A stretch of 64,000 nt of DNA. Origin: Mucilaginibacter defluvii (lineage in GTDB: Bacteria; Bacteroidota; Bacteroidia; Sphingobacteriales; Sphingobacteriaceae). The notes under the pieces are model-generated. The model was given only the letters and a program-made list of their open reading frames with translations, was not told the origin of the DNA and ran no database searches. Shown here piece after piece: positions 54,850 to 63,573 of this stretch (position 1 is its first letter; each line of letters begins with the position of its first letter). The position numbers and the translations under genes were made by a program. The DNA lies in the NCBI RefSeq assembly GCF_039543225.1, contig NZ_BAABJI010000001.1, positions 399,193-463,192 on the forward strand, written 5' to 3'.

Positions 54850-55460
54850 ATTTAAAAGTACTTTGCATTACAAAGTTAAAAAATATAATTTTATCCTCAT
54901 AGCAATTCTGGATAAAACTTCAACGGTACAGGAATAGCCAGAAGCTATGAATGGATGGATGTTAAGCGACATAAGGTTGACCAGCAGGACGCAGCAGTTT
55001 ATGCGGTAAAACCGGAAACCTTGCGATCTTTTCTGGAAAAGCATAAGCTTTCCATTCAAAAATAATTACTATTATTTGATCTGATAGATTTCACTTATCA
55101 AATAAAACTTCCTATTTAAGCCGGTATTATGGTGAACCGGAAACTCGAATCTCCTTTATTCTCAAAAATTCTATAAAAATTTAGTACAATAATTTGGCAA
55201 CAATTGATTTATTTTAAAGTGTCTGGGCTAACGAAACATGTTAGTAAAATATATTATATAAATTTTTAATAAAAGCCACTTAAATAACCAACCAAGTCAA
55301 AAGCATGATCAGCGAGTTAAAGATCAGTTATCTATGCCTGCTTGCCACAGATAAAATTGAGGCAATGTTATGCTATTTAAATTATAGTATCTGGTTGCTA
55401 TAATTAAATTAGTTATTAAAATTACCAAGGATAGAAATAACCCAATTTTGATTTTAAGTG
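54850..55460. other. AT-rich intergenic region marking a compositional shift
   Basis: About 611 bases without a long gene. It contains a 36-codon ORF resembling a gene remnant (54955-55065) and a 32-codon ORF (55305-55403) that looks like noise. No tRNA or clear hairpin is visible. The DNA to the right is visibly more AT-rich than that to the left, so this could be an old insertion border. Confidence 0.5.
54955..55065 (+). pseudogene. Possible C-terminal gene remnant
   Basis: A 36-residue reading frame, MDVKRHKVDQQDAAVYAVKP followed by ETLRSFLEKHKLSIQK. It is protein-like, charged and helical, and the frame stays open upstream for several codons before the ATG. It may be the tail of a deleted gene; no relative is recognised. 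Confidence 0.25.
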
Positions 55461-56741
55461 TCATGGTCGCTGTTTTATGTGTTCTTCACGCTGTAAAATA
55501 ATCTCTTTTATATTCGATTTTAAAGCTAATGTGTTGCTCCATGTGGGAAGGTGTAGATAAGCGTAAGCAGCTAAATAAATTATGTAAGCGAACGCCAGAA
55601 CACGTAAATTTTTTCTTTGTTTAACCTTATTTTTCAAATAAAAGAAACTGTTCGTAATTAATAGGCAACTCCCAATTGAGGCAATGTAAACATACCTGTC
55701 CGCTGTTATTGAGAATCTTGCTATTGAGAAAAGATTGCTTACTAACAGTATGTGAATAAGAAAAAAGCAGCAGCTGATTATTACCCATTTTGCTCTGAGA
55801 ATGTCCTTCAGCAGGTAAGGAATCAATGGAATAGCGATTAAGTGAATATAAAGCCAATATGGCATATTTTCGCCTTTTTGAAAGGGAAATGGATATAGAT
55901 ATGATAAGTTTACTGGTATTATGCATTTAGTAGCATATTCACTTATTGTATAAAACGAAAGAGGCAATCGTTGAAATATGTCATAAAAATCTCTTTCATC
56001 AACCTGTTGAGAATCTATTGTAATAAAGCCAAAAAGAACAGACAAAATAAATACAGGGATTTTTTCAATCCAAATCAATTTATTGCGAAAGCTTTTACCT
56101 TCAGAATAATCAAGTAATAACATACATACCGGAAGTGTAACGGCTTGTTCTTTAGCACCAAACGATAGCGCATATAAAAAAAGTACCCAATAAAAATAAT
56201 ACGCCTTATTACTATTAATGTATTTTAAATAAGTTATGAGTGCCAGCAGATAAAACAGGGCATACAGCTCAACTTTTGATGCAGCCACCCAAGCTACAGG
56301 CTCCATATTTATAGGTAAAATACCAAACAGCAAGGCCGTGACGAATGCAATATTTTTTTGATTGCCAATTTTCAAAAAAATTTCAGCATTTAAATGCTGA
56401 ATAAAAATATATACCAATATGCTGTTCGTCAGATGTAACAATACACTCATTAAATGATAATAACCCGGATTGTACCCAAAAAAGATGTAAAGGGTTGTAT
56501 AATATAATTGATTTAATGGTGCATACTGACCGTAATAATAATCAGCAAAGATGTGGTATAAATTGTTAAGTGTAAAACCGCTGGTAGTATAATTGTTAGT
56601 CACAAACCATTGGTCATCCCAACCAATTAAAAAGTCAAAGTCATATACTTGCCAATAAATAGCGCCTATACATAAAGCTATAATCAATACATGTAAACGG
56701 GATATTTGTATTTGACGGAAATAAAGAAGCATTGTGTTCAT
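55461..56741 (-). CDS. TMTC/PMT-like GT-C membrane glycosyltransferase
   Basis: 426 residues with about ten membrane helices. The N-terminal signature FLIGWDDQWFVTNNYTTSG, then GQYAPLNQLYYTTLYIFFGY and YYHLMSVLLHLTNSILVYIF, matches the TMTC/protein O-mannosyltransferase-like family, where the WDD acidic pair is catalytic. The usual C-terminal TPR region is absent; the protein ends after the last helix, so this is a short form. It would transfer a lipid-linked sugar outside the inner membrane. Neighbours are two more GT-C-type genes, none co-directional. Confidence 0.82.
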   Translation of the reverse strand: MNTMLLYFRQIQISRLHVLIIALCIGAIYWQVYDFDFLIGWDDQWFVTNNYTTSGFTLNNLYHIFADYYYGQYAPLNQLYYTTLYIFFGYNPGYYHLMSVLLHLTNSILVYIFIQHLNAEIFLKIGNQKNIAFVTALLFGILPINMEPVAWVAASKVELYALFYLLALITYLKYINSNKAYYFYWVLFLYALSFGAKEQAVTLPVCMLLLDYSEGKSFRNKLIWIEKIPVFILSVLFGFITIDSQQVDERDFYDIFQRLPLSFYTISEYATKCIIPVNLSYLYPFPFQKGENMPYWLYIHLIAIPLIPYLLKDILRAKWVIISCCFFLIHILLVSNLFSIARFSITADRYVYIASIGSCLLITNSFFYLKNKVKQRKNLRVLAFAYIIYLAAYAYLHLPTWSNTLALKSNIKEIILQREEHIKQRP

Positions 56742-56775
56742 AAGGTTATAGTTAGCGTGAATATAAGAAAAATTA

Positions 56776-56783
56776 TAGTTTTG
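56776..56783 (+). promoter_or_regulatory. -7 box upstream of the GT22-like gene
   Basis: TAGTTTTG matches TAnnTTTG, 59 bases before the ATG at 56843 and 23 before the alternative TTG at 56807. Confidence 0.4.
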
Positions 56784-56842
56784 AGCTTGACAATCATTTG
56801 GTATAATTGACTACCTTAGTTTTAAAACCTAGGCTGAAATTA

Positions 56843-58330
56843 ATGCTTTCACTAAACCGTATCTTCTCGCTTAACTGGCTTACGCTTCTTGCTTTGTTTT
56901 TTTATTTATTCACTGCATACAAAAGCTCGGGTTATAATAACGCTGACGAACATTACCAGATAATAGAATTTGCTAATTATAAATTAGGCTTTGCACAAAA
57001 GGAAGACCTGGCCTGGGAGTTTCATGACCAAATTCGTTCGTCATTACAACCGGTAGTATGCTTTATGATTTTCAAAGCGGCGGGTTACTTAGGAGCAAAT
57101 GATCCGCATACACTTGCGTTCATATTACGCGTTATCACCGCAGTTTTGTTGATTGTAATTATCCGTTATTTCATCCTTTCATCCCAACGTTTTATAGAGC
57201 AAAAAAATTTATTTGGGTATTTTATATTGTCTTTTTTTATTTGGTATTTGCCTTACATAAACGTTCGGTTCTCGTCAGAAACGTGGTCAGGAGCATTTAT
57301 TTTACTTTCTATAGCTATAGTTATAAAGCGAAAGCACATTCCAACTATGCTATATGCAATTACTGTCGGCTGTGTATTGGGTTTAGCAATATTGTTTAGA
57401 TATCAATCGGCAATTATTGCGGGCAGCCTTATTATTTGGTTGTTTTTCAATGGCACAAAAATAAAACACGTAGCTACGGTCATTTCATCTATATCTATCG
57501 TCTTATTGATAGGAGCCCTTTTTGACCGGTGGTTTTATGGAGAGTTTTGTTTCACGCTTTACAATTATTTTTACGTAAATATAGTTAAGGACGTAGCTTC
57601 GCAATATGGTGTATCACCTTGGTATGGTATCATACTCTATGTAATAAAATCTCCGGGGCCATTTGGGATACTTATTTTTATTAGCTACATCGCTGTAGCC
57701 GTCAAACAGCCTAAGCATATACTCATTTGGGTAAGTTTGCACTACTTAATAATTCATTCGATTATACCCCATAAGGAGCTACGCTTTTTGTTTCCTTTGG
57801 CCAACCTGACTCCATTGGTCATGATTCTGGGGTATCAAAGTTTAAAGCCTACAATTATTGTTAAGCAAAAGGTTGCCCAACTTACTGTAATAGTATTGAT
57901 TTTTTTAAATATAGCAGGGTTATTGGCTTTAAACTTTCGAGGAGCCGGCCTGGCGCGCATTTCAGTTTCACAATTTATTGCTCAAAATTATGCCGGTAAA
58001 AATATTCAGATTATTTATGTAGGCGATAGTAACCCATATTGGGACTGGGCCATTCCTAAAAATACCTTTTATTATAATAAAAACGTATCCGCTAAAGAAG
58101 TTGCGTCTATTTGGAAAGATGATCTAAAAAACTGGATGATTAAAGGGAAAACTAATCTACTTATATTGTCTCCTGACGATATAACAGGGCCACGTGCTGA
58201 ACAAATGCTTAAAGATTCGGGGCTTAAAAAGGTATTTCAAAGTATACCGGATTACGCTTTGTTTATAAACAGATTTTACAACGAAGATATAAACAGATCA
58301 TCACTGCTGATTTATGAGTTTAACCGGTGA
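56843..58330 (+). CDS. GT22/Alg9-like GT-C mannosyltransferase-type membrane protein
   Basis: About 495 residues from the ATG at 56843; a TTG at 56807 would add 12 residues. About ten membrane helices are followed by a soluble C-terminal domain (about 390-495). The first loop NNADEHYQIIEFANYKLG carries the acidic DE-type motif of GT22 (Alg9/PIG-B-like), where it binds the lipid-phosphate sugar donor. IPHKELRFLFPLANL near residue 325 is also a GT22-like element. Its stop lies 1 base from the stop of the convergent GT-C gene. Confidence 0.82.
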   Translation: MLSLNRIFSLNWLTLLALFFYLFTAYKSSGYNNADEHYQIIEFANYKLGFAQKEDLAWEFHDQIRSSLQPVVCFMIFKAAGYLGANDPHTLAFILRVITAVLLIVIIRYFILSSQRFIEQKNLFGYFILSFFIWYLPYINVRFSSETWSGAFILLSIAIVIKRKHIPTMLYAITVGCVLGLAILFRYQSAIIAGSLIIWLFFNGTKIKHVATVISSISIVLLIGALFDRWFYGEFCFTLYNYFYVNIVKDVASQYGVSPWYGIILYVIKSPGPFGILIFISYIAVAVKQPKHILIWVSLHYLIIHSIIPHKELRFLFPLANLTPLVMILGYQSLKPTIIVKQKVAQLTVIVLIFLNIAGLLALNFRGAGLARISVSQFIAQNYAGKNIQIIYVGDSNPYWDWAIPKNTFYYNKNVSAKEVASIWKDDLKNWMIKGKTNLLILSPDDITGPRAEQMLKDSGLKKVFQSIPDYALFINRFYNEDINRSSLLIYEFNR

Positions 58331-58331
58331 G

Positions 58332-59870
58332 TTATTTTTTTTGAAAAAGATAGCCGCCATGCAGGTTGTCGCTATAGTCATAATCAACAATAGCGTTAGT
58401 ACCATTATGTATTGTCCATGGATGTAACTTTTTTAAAAAAATAATAGGCTGTTCCAAAAAATATCGGTCCGAAAAAAAAGTAATCGTATCAATTTCATTA
58501 TCTCGAAGAAAATCCATCAACGGTTTATTAGGTAGAAAATGGGCTGAAGTTTCAGTTTGATGGTTTCCTATGTTGATTTCAATCGCTTTTAATGCCCGAT
58601 CTTGCTGAAAGATGCTGATCAGTATAAGGTTTGTGATACAAAAGTTTAGCAATAAGCCGTATTTGAAAACCCGCGAAAGTACGTTGTTGCTCTCATTGTG
58701 CAATGAGAGGTATATGGCTGCAGTAACGTAAAGAATTAAGTAGTACCTAAAGGAGCAACTTGTGGTATATAACGGTAAAATTCCGCAATACACAATAAGT
58801 ATTATTGCCAATACGCGGTATTGGCTTTTGTTAATAATAGCTGAATAGCACGAGTAAGCTAAATAAAGCAAAATTATTGCACCCCAGGCAGACTGTAGTA
58901 CTGTTATTACTATACTACCTTGCCACGAGTACACGTGCGTATATATTTTATAGTTAGATAATAGATCGTAAAACGCAATACCGTGATGATATAAAAAGCA
59001 GATCGCAAATAAAACCATCAAAACACGGATAGTCCAATCCGGTAGAACGGAATATTGAATTTTAATCTGAGTAATGTTATTCAGCAGAAGTGCTTCGATC
59101 AACAAAATAGTTGCTATCAATAAAAAGATTTCAAATAAATTATGTGTTGTTAATAGCGGCGCATAGTATTTTGTAATTAAAAAAAGCGCCACCAAATTGA
59201 TCATGTTTACTCCGCATACTACGGTTAACTTCCAAAAGTTTTGATCATCTTGATAAAGCATCCATATGGTAAGACCCATAAATAATGCGACACCTAAACT
59301 TGAAAATATAACATGATTATAACTACCTAAAATATTGGCAATCCAGAATAATAATGCATAAAAAGTAATGTTGCTGCGTTTATTGTAAATAATGAATAAG
59401 CTTAAAAAGCTTATAACGGTGAATAATAAGGTTAAGCTATTCACCTCCCAAGCTATTCGTGGCGAAACAATAAATAGCGCAGCCTGGCCCATCAGTAAAA
59501 AGAAAATATATAAATTTTTAATTAACTTATACTTAATGCATACGTACGCTATCAAGAGCATGGATATGCAGTTAAAAAGTACGCCAACAATACGTAGTTG
59601 ATATACCCCGGCTCCCAAAAGTTTAAAGGCAACTGCCGCCAGCAGGGGTTGTAAAGCGCCGGTGTAATTATTCATTCCCATTAAGCTTTTTAAGCCTTCT
59701 GAGTTAATTTTTAGCGCATTTAATCCAGCCCAGGCCTCATCGCCATGCAGGCCTGGTAACACATCCAATTTAACCGACCACCAAAATATAATAATGATAA
59801 GCAAAAGGCAAGCCGCTACAGTTTGAAGCCTGTTTAATGTTAAAATGGATGAAATTTTTAAAAACGCCAT
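58332..59870 (-). CDS. GT39/ArnT-like membrane glycosyltransferase
   Basis: 512 residues with about eleven membrane helices and a C-terminal soluble part (about 445-512). The first extracytoplasmic loop has GLHGDEAWAGLNAL, the acidic motif of GT-C enzymes, followed by MNNYTGALQPLLAAVAFKLL. Sugar donor and acceptor are unknown. It is convergent with the GT22-like gene and ends back-to-back with it, leaving no room for a separate terminator. Confidence 0.78.
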   Translation of the reverse strand: MAFLKISSILTLNRLQTVAACLLLIIIIFWWSVKLDVLPGLHGDEAWAGLNALKINSEGLKSLMGMNNYTGALQPLLAAVAFKLLGAGVYQLRIVGVLFNCISMLLIAYVCIKYKLIKNLYIFFLLMGQAALFIVSPRIAWEVNSLTLLFTVISFLSLFIIYNKRSNITFYALLFWIANILGSYNHVIFSSLGVALFMGLTIWMLYQDDQNFWKLTVVCGVNMINLVALFLITKYYAPLLTTHNLFEIFLLIATILLIEALLLNNITQIKIQYSVLPDWTIRVLMVLFAICFLYHHGIAFYDLLSNYKIYTHVYSWQGSIVITVLQSAWGAIILLYLAYSCYSAIINKSQYRVLAIILIVYCGILPLYTTSCSFRYYLILYVTAAIYLSLHNESNNVLSRVFKYGLLLNFCITNLILISIFQQDRALKAIEINIGNHQTETSAHFLPNKPLMDFLRDNEIDTITFFSDRYFLEQPIIFLKKLHPWTIHNGTNAIVDYDYSDNLHGGYLFQKK

Positions 59871-59897
59871 TGGTTTAGTGAGAAACTTTTACAAAAC

Positions 59898-59928
59898 CTT
59901 GCAAAATAGATAATTAACTATAAATTTG
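59898..59928 (+). promoter_or_regulatory. Candidate promoter of lipoprotein cassette 1
   Basis: CTTG (59898-59901), a 19-base spacer, then TAAATTTG (59921-59928): a good -33/-7 match with consensus spacing. It precedes a 22-codon ORF and then the lipoprotein gene at 60085. Confidence 0.55.
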
Positions 59929-59964
59929 TAGTATAACCATAAATTAAACCAATAAACCTAACTT

Positions 59965-60033
59965 ATGAAAAAATCTAAAAGATACACATCTAATTACGCA
60001 GGACAGAGTTTTGAGATGTTGCGCTTTAGTTAA
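59965..60033 (+). CDS. 22-residue leader-type ORF upstream of cassette 1
   Basis: A short ORF, basic at its N-terminus (MKKSKRY) and ending MLRFS, located between the promoter candidate and the lipoprotein gene. No such ORF precedes cassette 2 in the same form. It could be a small peptide, a regulatory leader or chance; no family is recognised. Confidence 0.25.
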   Translation: MKKSKRYTSNYAGQSFEMLRFS

Positions 60034-60042
60034 CACCTATCT

Positions 60043-60500
60043 GTTTAAACACAAACCTTAAATCACATTAACCTTAAATCACAAATGAAAAAAGGAACCT
60101 TATTTTCTTTATCATTAATTTTTGGCTTGTGCCTGCTATTATTTGCATGCAAGCGCGATATAGATAATTACTTACATGATCGTAAGGAAGCGCCGTCAAT
60201 GCTACTGGAATCAGCCAAAATCTGGTACATGCAACATTTGCAAATGGATGGCACATTGAAGCTAAAACCTTATTGGAAAGATGCCTGGACGGTTAAGTCA
60301 ACATCTGGCAAAACATTAATATTAGTGCCCGCGCCCGAAAATCACATAGACAATAAAGATATTAGTATAAGGCGTTTTTTCATATTTGGCGGAAACGGTA
60401 CATCTGTTAATAATGGTACTATAGTAGAATTGCTTGGGGTAAAATATGATGTTAACGATCAGTTTGATTTCTTATTGAAAAACTATGATCGCGATAACAT
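60043..60500 (+). repeat. Duplicated 5' segment, copy 1
   Basis: From about 60038 the leader and the first 255 coding bases are nearly identical to 62093-62394, including the non-coding TGTTTAAACACAAACCTTAA. Residues 1-85 of the two proteins are identical; similarity then fades gradually up to about residue 155. Confidence 0.9.
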
Positions 60501-61398
60501 CACGGGTTTTAACGGTGATATAATTCAGTATGATTTAAATTACCACCTTTTGTCAACAAGTAGTTTTAAAAAGGGAATTCGTACAAACAACCTTACAACC
60601 ATAGAAAGCGGCTCCGCTATTTTAAATAGAGGAGTTGTGTTTGGAAGACCAGGTTTGAAAACTAACACAACTTGCGAACCGATTACCCCAATAAACATCG
60701 GCTTTCCTGCTACTTTTTGCACGGGAGGAACTATATACTATTCTGTAGAGCGTGCTTATGACGGTCAATGTATCACATCAGAAGTTAGAACGTACATGTA
60801 TACCGTATGCCCTGGATCAAGTTCAGGATCGAACGGGAGCGGGAGTGGAAGTGGGAGTGGAAGTAATTCTGGTGGTGTTGGCGGACCTCCCTACGGGGGC
60901 GTTGTAGTTACCGTTGGTGATGCCGACCACAGATTGCCAAATTCAAATAAGTTGCCTCCATCTTCTACAACTGATACTCAGTTTCCTAATTTATGTGTTT
61001 TTAAATCAATGGAGTGGGTAGCCAAGTATTTTGATTCCAACGCAACTGAACATAGCATACTTCAGGCTTATTGCAATTCGAAGGTAACCGATGGAGTCAC
61101 CTATGGCGCCATATTTCTCAATGTTGTTCAGAATGGTATCAATTCGACGGAAGTTCCTGCGTTAGTTTCAAAGTATTTCAATTATACAGAATCAATAAGC
61201 ACTATTGAAAGTGCGATCAACGCCGGTCATCCATTGTTGGCATCAATACTTGTTGGGCCAAATAGTGGTCATGAAGTGATGATAACCGGTTATAATGATG
61301 ATGGGACAATTGAGTATTTTGATCCCCAAATTGGTACTTATTTCGAAAAACAGCCTAACCAGTTTTATAATTTAATTGAAATTACTAGTAAAAAATAA
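60085..61398 (+). CDS. Lipoprotein with conserved N-terminus and C39/papain-like peptidase C-terminus (cassette 1)
   Basis: 437 residues. The lipoprotein signal ends LLLFAC (Cys22), with KRD after the Cys. Residues 23-155 form a conserved domain shared with the gene at 62139. A variable Cys-containing part (about 190-240) and a Gly/Ser linker (about 243-265) follow. The C-terminal domain (about 280-437) fits a C39-like cysteine peptidase: C304 in FPNLCVFKSMEWV, H396 in GHEVMITGYNDDG and D413 in EYFDPQIG, at family-like spacing. It is probably displayed on the outer membrane or periplasmic face. The partner gene starts 4 bases after the stop. Toxin, bacteriocin-like or nutrient-processing roles are all possible. 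Confidence 0.8.
   Translation: MKKGTLFSLSLIFGLCLLLFACKRDIDNYLHDRKEAPSMLLESAKIWYMQHLQMDGTLKLKPYWKDAWTVKSTSGKTLILVPAPENHIDNKDISIRRFFIFGGNGTSVNNGTIVELLGVKYDVNDQFDFLLKNYDRDNITGFNGDIIQYDLNYHLLSTSSFKKGIRTNNLTTIESGSAILNRGVVFGRPGLKTNTTCEPITPINIGFPATFCTGGTIYYSVERAYDGQCITSEVRTYMYTVCPGSSSGSNGSGSGSGSGSNSGGVGGPPYGGVVVTVGDADHRLPNSNKLPPSSTTDTQFPNLCVFKSMEWVAKYFDSNATEHSILQAYCNSKVTDGVTYGAIFLNVVQNGINSTEVPALVSKYFNYTESISTIESAINAGHPLLASILVGPNSGHEVMITGYNDDGTIEYFDPQIGTYFEKQPNQFYNLIEITSKK
60813..60876 (+). repeat. Gly/Ser-coding minisatellite, cassette 1
   Basis: Tandem GGGAGTGGAAGT-type units encode a Ser/Gly linker between the conserved and variable domains. Confidence 0.75.
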
Positions 61399-61402
61399 AA
61401 TC

Positions 61403-61873
61403 ATGAAAAGGACATTAATACTACTAATTCATCTTGTGCTCATAAGCATGATCTCTTTTGGCCAAAATAGAAGAAAAGATATTCATATTGGCAATTCTGA
61501 TACTTCAAAGCACGGACTTTTAATATTAAAAATGGAAAATGGTCGGGATATAATTACTGCAGAGCCAAGCTTTGTGATTAGATCATCAGAAATTGCATCA
61601 CAGAGACTTGTATCTAAATCAGAAATAAAGACAAAGTATAATGATAATAATATATCAGGTGTATTAGAGCTAATTCCAAAAGATGGGTTAGAGATTCTTA
61701 GTTTGAAAGAAATATATAAACGCTTTTCCATTGATAGTACCGGCCAATTATTACCAGTTGCAATAGATGGAAGAATTATAAAAGATAAAAAAAATATTTA
61801 TGCCAGTTTAAATGCAATAAAAAACGTTAAAGTAATTAATGGGAAATATTTGAATATTAACACCAAACTATAA
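61403..61873 (+). CDS. Small secreted partner of cassette 1
   Basis: 156 residues from the ATG at 61403; a TTG at 61376 lies inside the upstream gene. The signal peptide is cleaved near ISFGQ. The mature part contains SGVLELIPKDGLEILSLKEI and LLPVAIDGRIIKDKKNIYAS, a strand-rich pattern faintly like TonB-dependent receptor plug segments (weak). The 4-base gap to the peptidase lipoprotein means tight coupling. It may inhibit, fold or be cleaved by the upstream enzyme (inference). Confidence 0.68.
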   Translation: MKRTLILLIHLVLISMISFGQNRRKDIHIGNSDTSKHGLLILKMENGRDIITAEPSFVIRSSEIASQRLVSKSEIKTKYNDNNISGVLELIPKDGLEILSLKEIYKRFSIDSTGQLLPVAIDGRIIKDKKNIYASLNAIKNVKVINGKYLNINTKL

Positions 61874-61971
61874 GAAGCAGTTCAATTTAAAAATCAGACT
61901 TTAAACAAGGATTTAAAGTTTTTAAATACTATCGATCTAATCGTTAGCACTTTCGTTCAAACAGGGTACAT

Positions 61972-62088
61972 ATGGGCTATTGGCATATATATTCTGTTGC
62001 AGGCCTTTTATTTAGAGTTAGAAAAAGAGTTAGCCAATTGGTTGCCAAGCATTACAAAAGCTTAAAAGGGAATAATCTAGGTAGCTAA
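61972..62088 (+). CDS. 38-residue basic ORF between cassettes
   Basis: Starts MGYWHIYSVAGLLFRVRKRV and ends KSLKGNNLGS; basic and partly hydrophobic. It occupies about the position that the 22-codon ORF holds ahead of cassette 1, but the sequences differ. It may be a small protein, the scar of a former gene end, or chance. Confidence 0.25.
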   Translation: MGYWHIYSVAGLLFRVRKRVSQLVAKHYKSLKGNNLGS

Positions 62089-62096
62089 CTTATATC

Positions 62097-62560
62097 TGTT
62101 TAAACACAAACCTTAATTACATTAACCTAAAATCACAAATGAAAAAGGGAACCTTATTTTCCTTATCACTAATCTTTGGCTTGTGCCTGCTATTATTTGC
62201 ATGCAAGCGCGATATAGATAATTACTTACATGATCGTAAGGAAGCGCCGTCAATGCTACTGGAATCAGCCAAAATCTGGTACATGCAACATTTACAAATG
62301 GATGGCACATTGAAGCTAAAACCTTATTGGAAAGATGCCTGGACGGTTAAGTCAACATCTGGCAAAACATTAATATTAGTGCCTGCGCCAGAAAAACACA
62401 TAGACAATAAAGACATTAGTATAAGGCGTTTTTTTGTATTTGATGGAAACGGACTAAGTATTAACAATGGCCTTATTGTTGAATTGCTCGGTTTCAGGTA
62501 TAACGTTAATGATCAATTCGACTTTTTGTTGAAAAATTATGATAGCGGAAGTATTAAGGG
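62097..62560 (+). repeat. Duplicated 5' segment, copy 2
   Basis: Partner of 60043-60500. The near-identical stretch begins about 46 bases before the ATG at 62139 (one 1-base indel in the leader) and continues through codon 85, then diverges. Confidence 0.9.
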
Positions 62561-63569
62561 TTTTAATGGTGCTATTTTAAAATATGACGTTAACTACAAT
62601 GCAATAAAATCCATTGCATATAAAGATGGTATCCAAACGACTGCTGAAGTGAGCTTTATGCAGAAACCAAAACCAAAGAGGGTGCAGATATCAGCAAATA
62701 GATTACGACTTAACTCTTGTGGTCCTTATCCACAAATTTTAGTTGGAGTTCCTAATAATATAGGCGAGGAATGTAATGTTGAGTTTTATGTGCTTACAAC
62801 AAAAGATTCTAACGGTTGCACGGTGCAAGAAATTTGGAATTATGTAAGACATACGTGTCCAGCCATTTGCACCAGTTGTATTCCAGGAGGCAGTTCTGGC
62901 GGTAGTGGTAGCGGATCAGGCAGCGGATCTGGAAGTGGCAGCGGTTCAGGCGATAGCCCAAATTATGGAGGGGGTGGAGGCAATCCACCTTATATCACCG
63001 ACAATCTAACAGACCAATGCTCTAAGAACGTATTGACTTTATTAAGGCAGGATAACTTAAATACTACTATCAGCAATATAATTAACGATGTGTTTGATGC
63101 TAATTCTACAGTAAATCTGATTTTTGAACAAGAAACAAATACTTCTCAAAATGAACCTGCTAAAACCGAGGTTTTAGGTGTAAGCAATAACAGATATACT
63201 CAGAAAATAACGCTTAATATGCATAGCTTGAATGATGCAAGTCAAGAGTTTAGGGCAGTTATAATTGTTCATGAGATAATGCATGCGTATATGAACTATA
63301 ACAATCAATATTACCAAAATGCGTTAAAACAACATCAAGCTATGGCAGAAACTTATGTAGAAGATATAAAAGGAGTTGTAAAACAACTATACCCCAATAT
63401 GCCAAATCAGGATGCTTATGCGATAGTCTTAAACGGACTTGCTGACGCATTTGGCAACAGTTTGCCTACGTATTTTAACACATTGAAGACTAAATATAAT
63501 GTAACTGATCCGTTAGGTACGTACGAACTCTATCGAGGCGGTCTTTTAGGCACTTCCTGCAATAATTAA
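62139..63569 (+). CDS. Lipoprotein with conserved N-terminus and HExxH zincin-like C-terminus (cassette 2)
   Basis: 476 residues. The same lipoprotein signal (Cys22) and conserved domain as the gene at 60085 are followed by a different Cys-rich middle (CTSCIPGG at its end) and a longer Gly/Ser linker (about 250-272). The C-terminal domain (about 285-476) is unrelated to cassette 1. It holds H378-E379-I-M-H382 in IIVHEIMHAYMNY, a zinc peptidase motif; Glu residues in QAMAETYVEDIKG could supply the third ligand. The downstream partner starts 4 bases after the stop, as in cassette 1. Substrate unknown. Confidence 0.8.
   Translation: MKKGTLFSLSLIFGLCLLLFACKRDIDNYLHDRKEAPSMLLESAKIWYMQHLQMDGTLKLKPYWKDAWTVKSTSGKTLILVPAPEKHIDNKDISIRRFFVFDGNGLSINNGLIVELLGFRYNVNDQFDFLLKNYDSGSIKGFNGAILKYDVNYNAIKSIAYKDGIQTTAEVSFMQKPKPKRVQISANRLRLNSCGPYPQILVGVPNNIGEECNVEFYVLTTKDSNGCTVQEIWNYVRHTCPAICTSCIPGGSSGGSGSGSGSGSGSGSGSGDSPNYGGGGGNPPYITDNLTDQCSKNVLTLLRQDNLNTTISNIINDVFDANSTVNLIFEQETNTSQNEPAKTEVLGVSNNRYTQKITLNMHSLNDASQEFRAVIIVHEIMHAYMNYNNQYYQNALKQHQAMAETYVEDIKGVVKQLYPNMPNQDAYAIVLNGLADAFGNSLPTYFNTLKTKYNVTDPLGTYELYRGGLLGTSCNN
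62886..62952 (+). repeat. Gly/Ser-coding minisatellite, cassette 2
   Basis: Tandem GGCAGCGGATCT/GGTAGTGGTAGC-type units encode a longer Ser/Gly linker at the same place as in cassette 1. Confidence 0.75.
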
Positions 63570-63573
63570 ACTT

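Noticed and set aside
55305..55403. 32-codon ORF in the AT-rich gap
   Set aside because: No start context, no partner and composition like random AT-rich sequence.
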